Shown here: in pieces, positions 58,452-64,000 of the stretch
How positions within the stretch are numbered: the first letter of the stretch is position 1
Layout of the letters: every line of letters begins with the position of its first letter
NCBI GenBank assembly: GCA_034401795.1
Contig: CM067366.1
Span: 75,845,062-75,909,061, forward strand
Origin: Chaetoderma sp. LZ-2023a
Lineage: Eukaryota; Mollusca; Caudofoveata; Chaetodermatida; Chaetodermatidae
Length of the DNA: 64,000 nucleotides
Direction: 5' to 3'
The notes under the pieces: generated by a model
What the model was told of the DNA's origin: nothing
The model's input: only the letters and a program-made list of their open reading frames with translations
The model's database searches: none
Program-made: the position numbers and the translations under genes

Positions 58452-58778
58452 TGATCTTTCCAGTTTTGGCTATGTCCCACCCACTTTTAGCTAAGCTCCG
58501 CGCACACTTCGTCGTAATAGGATTTCTCGATCCCCAAACTATTCAATTTCTTCAAAACTATACAGGTCTGTAAGCTGTTGACTATTTTGTAACTAATTTG
58601 ACTGGGTGCTCAACAGCATAACAATATATATATATATATATTAAACAGTAAAGCATACAATTTGTACAACAACGCATAGTCAGTCTTCAAATATGTGTCA
58701 TCATTCATTATGATGTCATTATACACGTCACGCATTGATTATGGCGTCATATGATGGATGAATAAAGTGGAAAGGTCC
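58452..58778 (+). mobile_element. P1 element, palindrome half replaced by TA repeat
   Basis: The left arm is GATCTTTCCAGTTTTGGC and CTAAGCTCCGCGCACAC. The palindrome's left half, TATTTTGTAACTAATTTGAC, is followed by CAACAGCATAACA and a (TA)10 run at 58,622-58,641, then TTAAACAGTAAAG. The right arm has TTATGATGTCATTATACACG and ends GTGGAAAGGTCCATT. Confidence 0.78.
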
Positions 58779-58784
58779 ATTGTA

Positions 58785-59350
58785 TTGGCCCAGTTTTCCT
58801 AAACGTGTATTTCCAGAACCTGCATAGCACTAAACGTCAACATTTATTTTCTACTAATGGACGCTAACGAGCCTGGCGAAAATGTAATTTAGAACCAGAC
58901 GTTCTCGATTCTATCAAATTATCCCGCTCTATCATTTGTACGAATTCACATACCCCTTCAATAATTGCGAGTATATTGCCAATTCATCCCGATCAGAGCA
59001 ACTCACTTTATCGCCTGCGTAAGCTCACGCGCGTGTGTACTCTCGCAATTAAAGGCGAACGAGTGTGTGGGGTTGTGCCTGACCGCGTGCGCCAGTGTAC
59101 GCGCATGTATCAGTGTACGCTCGCATGTGTACGCCTATATATGTGTGTATGCGTATGCGTGCCTGAGACCGGACGACACGGAACGACATATATTCTACAG
59201 GTATTAGCTGGTTGTACACTAAGCTAGAAATCAAACTGGTATTTGAATATTGTACCTAGCAGAACGGAAAATCCAATTTCGGTTTCTGAGCTACATGTCA
59301 CCTATAATATCATCTAGTAACCCAAGCTCGTCAGTTCAGACACATCTCGT
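58785..59350 (+). repeat. Array 2, unit near 59 kb
   Basis: ATGGACGCTAACGAGCCTGG, TAATTTAGAACCAGACGTTC, the GT/CG-rich stretch 59,025-59,165, and AGCAGAACGGAAAATCCAAT align with the 42 kb and 52 kb units. Confidence 0.8.
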
Positions 59351-60075
59351 GACGGGCAAGCTTAAGCAGAAGGGTTGTCATTGGGCTTAGAATGGGCTTC
59401 CCGTGTTCATATTCAAAGTGTAATCAAACTGGCTGCCCTACAGTATCATTGTGGGCATCTATTAGCTTGGCTAAAATGGGTAAAAGCTGCAATGATTGCG
59501 TGATACATCCGACTGTACCGCACAAGCACGCTTTCCCCACGGTGCACAATCGTCATTAAACCATTGCATATCATTTCATATCCCGTGTTGTTTTAGGTGT
59601 AACGTGGGCGCAACGGCACCTTAGTGTATGGGCACAGGCCGTACATCGTGTCATTCCGCTAGTGTGATAAAGCCGCGAGGTAGTGACGTATGTAGCGAGC
59701 AATATAGTATTTCACCATTGTCACATGGCAGTGATGCCGTAACAATACCGCTGGTAGCTTTATTTATCTTGTTGAAATGTTGTAAACTGGAGAAACACTT
59801 TGACTAATTTTAATTTAGAGAATTTAGACATTTTAAAAACCTTAATTAAAAATAATTAAAAACCTGAGTATGTAACCAAATGTTGTTAGGCCTACGTATT
59901 GGTCAAAATTGCCATTAGTAAAAATGTCTTAGATCGCGTTCCAAGTGAGATCATACTAAATTCGTGCGGTGAATTCGATACGAAATGACCACGAGTGTAA
60001 GCTCCTCTATAAATCACTCTTATATTTTATTTGCAAATACATATATGATTACAGATATGAGGAATCAGTGTATTT
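59350..60075. other. Stretch with no assignable feature
   Basis: No recognised gene or repeat. A TTAAAAACCTTAATTAAAAA cluster of AT-rich short repeats lies near 59,831-59,868. Confidence 0.4.
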
Positions 60076-60076
60076 T

Positions 60077-60446
60077 GGAGAAACAATACGAAGACGTAAG
60101 CATAAATGGTCTTGGAGAAACAATACGAAGACGTAAGCATAAATGGTCTTGGAGAAACAATACGAAGACGTAAGCATAAATGGTTTTGGAGAAACAATAC
60201 GAAGACGTAGGCATAAATGGTCTTGGAGAAACAATACGAAGACGTAAGCATAAATGGTTTTGGAGAAACAATACGAAGACGTAAGCATAAATGGTCTTGG
60301 AGAAACAATACGAAGACGTAAGCATAAATGGTCTTGGAGAAACAATACGAAGACGTAAGCATAAATGGTCTTAGAGAAACAATACGAAGACGTAAGCATA
60401 AATGGTCTTGGAGAAACAATACGAAGACGTAAGCATAAATGGTCAC
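60077..60446. repeat. 37-bp minisatellite, ten units
   Basis: GGAGAAACAATACGAAGACG, then TAAGCATAAATGGTCTT, repeats every 37 bp from 60,077 to 60,446. Units are nearly identical, with only TCTTGG/TTTTGG/TCTTAG and TAAGC/TAGGC variants. Because 37 is one more than a multiple of three, each minus-strand frame is open and repeats as a 37-residue peptide. I consider these frames by-products. Confidence 0.97.
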
Positions 60447-60649
60447 GCAATGGATTGAGAGCTTTTACTATTAACTTCCCGCAGACAATCAGGTCCAAAG
60501 GATCACGCGCTTCACATGCCAGCGAGCTATCAACAAGATGCCAGCTTCCCAATGTGGATGTCTCATAACACACACAATCTGAGTTAACTTGAGGGGACCT
60601 GTTTTGTGAGTGTCGAAACATAGCTATGTTGTCTTGAAGAGAAATGCTC

Positions 60650-61080
60650 GCAGGAATATTATTTTAATCTGTCCGTCACTCATATTTTATTAACGAAATT
60701 CCTTATCAATGGATGACAGTTCCTGTCAATATGGGCGATTTGTGATTGACAGGAAACATACCGAATAATTACTCCCTCGACAGGAAGAACTAGAACCCGA
60801 CCAAAAGGACATTACAAGGCTTCGTGCCAATCTTTTTTGTGGAAGAAATTGCTTTAGTATAGAAAATTGCAATTTTGATATTAAGTCACTAGTTTATGCC
60901 TCGCTCGAGGACAACTAACTTCCAATCAGCTTGTATGGGATTGATGTCGTTGACAGACACGATCATGATGTATGTATTGGCGAAGTATGTTGTCAATTTG
61001 ATCGACATTTCTTGGTAATGCCAACATTCAATCGAGTAATAGTAGGCTACACTGCTGTAGTTGTAGCACCAATGGACAAG
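60650..61080 (+). repeat. Array 2 block T, copy 2
   Basis: GACAGGAAACATACCGAATA, ATTACTCCCTCGACAGG, GAAATTGCTTTAGTATAG, and TGATGTCGTTGACAG align with 54,290-54,900. Confidence 0.78.
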
Positions 61081-61132
61081 CTCTGAATATCTATGATTTT
61101 AAGTGAAAGCTAGCAACACCAATGAGTGGATC

Positions 61133-61312
61133 CGATATGTGTATGGCGTCATAATCAATACGTCATATGCTGGCTTACGTCATAATCAAAATGCATAATT
61201 AGCGACGTATCTAGTTCCGGCATGAACATTTAAAAGTCCGCTGATTGTACGAATTATAGGTCTTTGAAGGATTTGCAATTTAATAAACAATCTGACTATT
61301 ACTGCCATTGGC
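61133..61312 (-). mobile_element. P1 right arm, reverse orientation
   Basis: ATGGCGTCATAATCAATACG, TACGTCATAATCAAAATGC, and AGCGACGTATCTAGTTCC are followed by AATTTAATAAACAATCTGAC and a tiny palindrome remnant, TACTGCCATTGGCAGG. Confidence 0.6.
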
Positions 61313-61314
61313 AG

Positions 61315-62490
61315 GTTATAGTTATTCCTCTAAGTGGTTGGCCGAGCTGGAGAACAAATGCAATAACAAATATAAAGATAGTAACGATCATGTGACCATG
61401 TCTTTTATCAGGCACCCGTCTTGCAGATGAATCAACCGGTATTGGTTATGGTACGTCTCAACCTCACTATGATAGTATCCTCGAAGCCGTAACATTGTGT
61501 CTGTAATTTTCGACAACGTATGGGCGAGTCGGTTGCTATACGACTAGAAAATATAATAAACGGTTAAAAACCCTCAAGAGAATTCCATGGTTTAATTACC
61601 TTTTGTACGCTAATATAGTGGTATTGAGGGGATTCCCTCGCTCTCTACGCCTGTTTCAACTGGTTGTTATGACCGTGTCTATGGTTTGGTCGTTCGCCAG
61701 ACAAAATATCTGGTTTCCCGGTTTGAAGACTTCATGCGTAAATGTTGAAACTGTCACGGTATAAATTACTCTGAATGGTTACTGAGCGCAATGTATCTCA
61801 CCATAGGGCGAGCATACCACAGTGTGAGCATGGGCCCAGACTGCGCCAATCCTCACACACCCAGTAACGGTCTGAGCAAGATGCGTTTCCCTTAGAAAGG
61901 TTTTCAACGACTCTCTTCATCGTTAGCCATACTCTTGTACGCACCTCGGTATACGTCAAAGTGCGTAACTGTCCCAAACAACGTGGAACCTGGACATATT
62001 TCCAGATGAACGTGACAGTGCCGACTCCAGCGAGATGTAGAAGTGACCGGAGATATACTCTGAAAACATTATTAGCTCTATATACTGGTACAGATCAATT
62101 GTGTTTCTCTTAATACACAAACAGTCATGTTGTCATCCATACCAAATATAACATGAACAAACGATCGGTATTTTACACAATTACAGATGTGGTCACTGGC
62201 CTCCGATTGACAAATTTGTGACCGTTGGTGCCCAGTATACACCACTCAAATGATTCATTCGAACAAGGTACGTAATCACGTGAATTATATTCGACGTGAA
62301 TTACTCATATAGCCAGCCATCCTTGTCATATTCTGGAGATATGCAGCAACAAAACATTTTATGTTCGTCGACACTGTCTGACTCCTAGGCCTGACTCCTA
62401 GGCCTGCTTATGTTTCATACCAGAAGCCAGCACACTGGGATGGTATGACAGGTCATATTGTTGGGAATGACTGCCACAGCCCTGGATACA
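61315..62490. other. Stretch with no assignable feature
   Basis: No recognised gene, RNA or repeat, apart from a small tandem of CTGACTCCTAGGC near 62,380-62,405. Confidence 0.4.
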
Positions 62491-62491
62491 A

Positions 62492-63193
<702 letters not shown>

Positions 63194-63224
63194 ATAAGAA
63201 AATTCGTGTTTCAAAATTCGTTTT

Positions 63225-63266
63225 TCAAAGTGAATTTTCGATACCACGCACCAGATTTTGCGTCAG

Positions 63267-63270
<4 letters not shown>
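63225..63270 (+). repeat. Second copy of the foldback right-arm tip
   Basis: TCAAAGTGAATTTTCGATAC and CACGCACCAGATTTTGCGTC repeat the sequence at 62,938-62,980, and it again opens directly into a TA tract. Confidence 0.92.

Positions 63271-63361
<91 letters not shown>
63270..63361. repeat. (TA)n microsatellite, second
   Basis: About 92 bp of TA following the second foldback tip. Confidence 0.98.
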
Positions 63362-63362
<1 letters not shown>

Positions 63363-63364
63363 TT

Positions 63365-63823
63365 TTGCTACTGAGGTGATGACTCAATAGTCGTTTGCCT
63401 AATATAATAACGTATACGCATTTTGTAAAATAGTGATGTTACAATCTGCTGTTTGATGCAAATAAAAAACATCTGAGTATCTGCATCCACACCATTTGCA
63501 AAATCACATTTGGAAGAAGGAGTTAAAAGTTCACCAGCACTGTATTTACCAAGCGAGCAAGCCTTCCCATAGTCAAGAAATCCCATAAAATAATCACATT
63601 TAGATTGACCAAAACCTACCAAAGCCACGGTTGCAAATTACGAAGCCCTTTAAGGGCAAATTTCACTCGATTTGTTTAAGACGTATAGCATATTTGCAGA
63701 ACGCCCCAGGGTAGACGTGGTCTGTTCGAGATGAGAAAAAGTTCGCACAATTAAATAGTGTTGGAATTAGTCTAATGTCTGAAGTATGTGTATTTGCCAA
63801 ACGTATCCAGCAAAAGACCCATG
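63365..63823 (+). repeat. Array 2, unit near 63.5 kb (partial)
   Basis: CGGTTGCAAATTACGAAGCC at 63,628 matches 41,765. CCCATAAAATAATCACATTT matches CCCACAAAATAACGTCACAA near 41,710. The frames here are not conserved between the copies. Confidence 0.6.
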
Positions 63824-63925
63824 AACAAACTATTCCATAGTACCACGATGCGAAAGAATCTGGGAAAATTGAAATTACACGCAGACGTTTGAGTTGTATC
63901 ATGTTGTACAGTTGTTCTTGGACTT
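63824..63925 (+). repeat. 102-bp direct duplication, copy 2
   Basis: The partner of 63,092-63,193. This copy is not flanked by TA repeats, so it is likely the source. Confidence 0.95.
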
Positions 63926-64000
63926 CACTTATTTCACAGTAACAGATAACATTTGCATTTCCCTGTAAGAGTTCGGAAACGTGTACTGAATGAGTTGGCC

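Noticed and set aside
60077-60446. CRISPR-like array (regular 37-bp repeats)
   Set aside because: The units are contiguous with no unique spacers, in a eukaryotic context. It is a minisatellite.
60049-60621. 190-codon minus-strand frame with repeated LCLRLRIVS units
   Set aside because: It is explained by the 37-bp minisatellite, which keeps all minus-strand frames open. It has no independent support as a gene.

Overview
This window looks like gene-poor nuclear DNA from a marine invertebrate. It has no operons, no dense open frames and no intact host gene that I can defend. It is AT-rich and crowded with long microsatellites (CA, GA, TA, GACT, ACC), palindromic DNA-transposon derivatives, LINE fragments and decayed tandem duplications. 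A mollusc or other lophotrochozoan is my best guess. The hints are a dispersed repeat ending in a GGAC-rich run plus a small hairpin (about 6,360-6,895), AAGGGAGGTAA-type motifs near 37,145, and a SINE-like motif near 7,125. The assignment rests on memory of such repeats and is weak.

Layout. Positions 1-25,100 are a degenerate tandem array. The same ordered blocks recur near 40-5,850 plus 10,385-11,270, near 11,275-14,690, near 15,090-24,440, and near 24,440-25,090. They are split by later insertions: a 4.5 kb insert at 5,850-10,385, several copies of a palindromic element (family P1), and a Tx1-like LINE remnant at 18,470-20,120 on the minus strand. From 25,130 to 25,640 lie simple repeats. 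From 25,640 to 39,500 lie mostly unique DNA, P1, P2 and P3 elements, a 199-bp direct duplication (29,155 and 33,420) next to a possible small exon, and a diverged array with a period near 310 bp (35,240-36,970). From 39,600 to the end a second degenerate set of duplicated blocks recurs near 42, 52, 59 and 63.5 kb.

The only long stretch of recognisable protein homology is at 48,480-51,175. It is a broken copy of a large invertebrate multi-copy protein family with a PIN-like acidic region (GDAD, EDTD, GCDTTSA) and a C-terminal tesmin/TSO1-type CXC cysteine domain. It is spread over all three forward frames, so I call it a pseudogene. A second LINE fragment, a reverse-transcriptase C-terminus, sits at 55,364-55,690.

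The most interesting layer is the P1 family, with more than twenty full or partial copies. One arm carries a GC-box and CACCC-like motifs, the centre is a long palindrome, and the other arm carries two or three spaced TGACGTCA (CRE) or half-CRE sites. Each copy is in effect a portable promoter-like module. Families P2 and P3 are separate palindromic elements with TTAA at or near their ends. Nothing here works together as a pathway. The window mainly records duplication, transposition and microsatellite growth.
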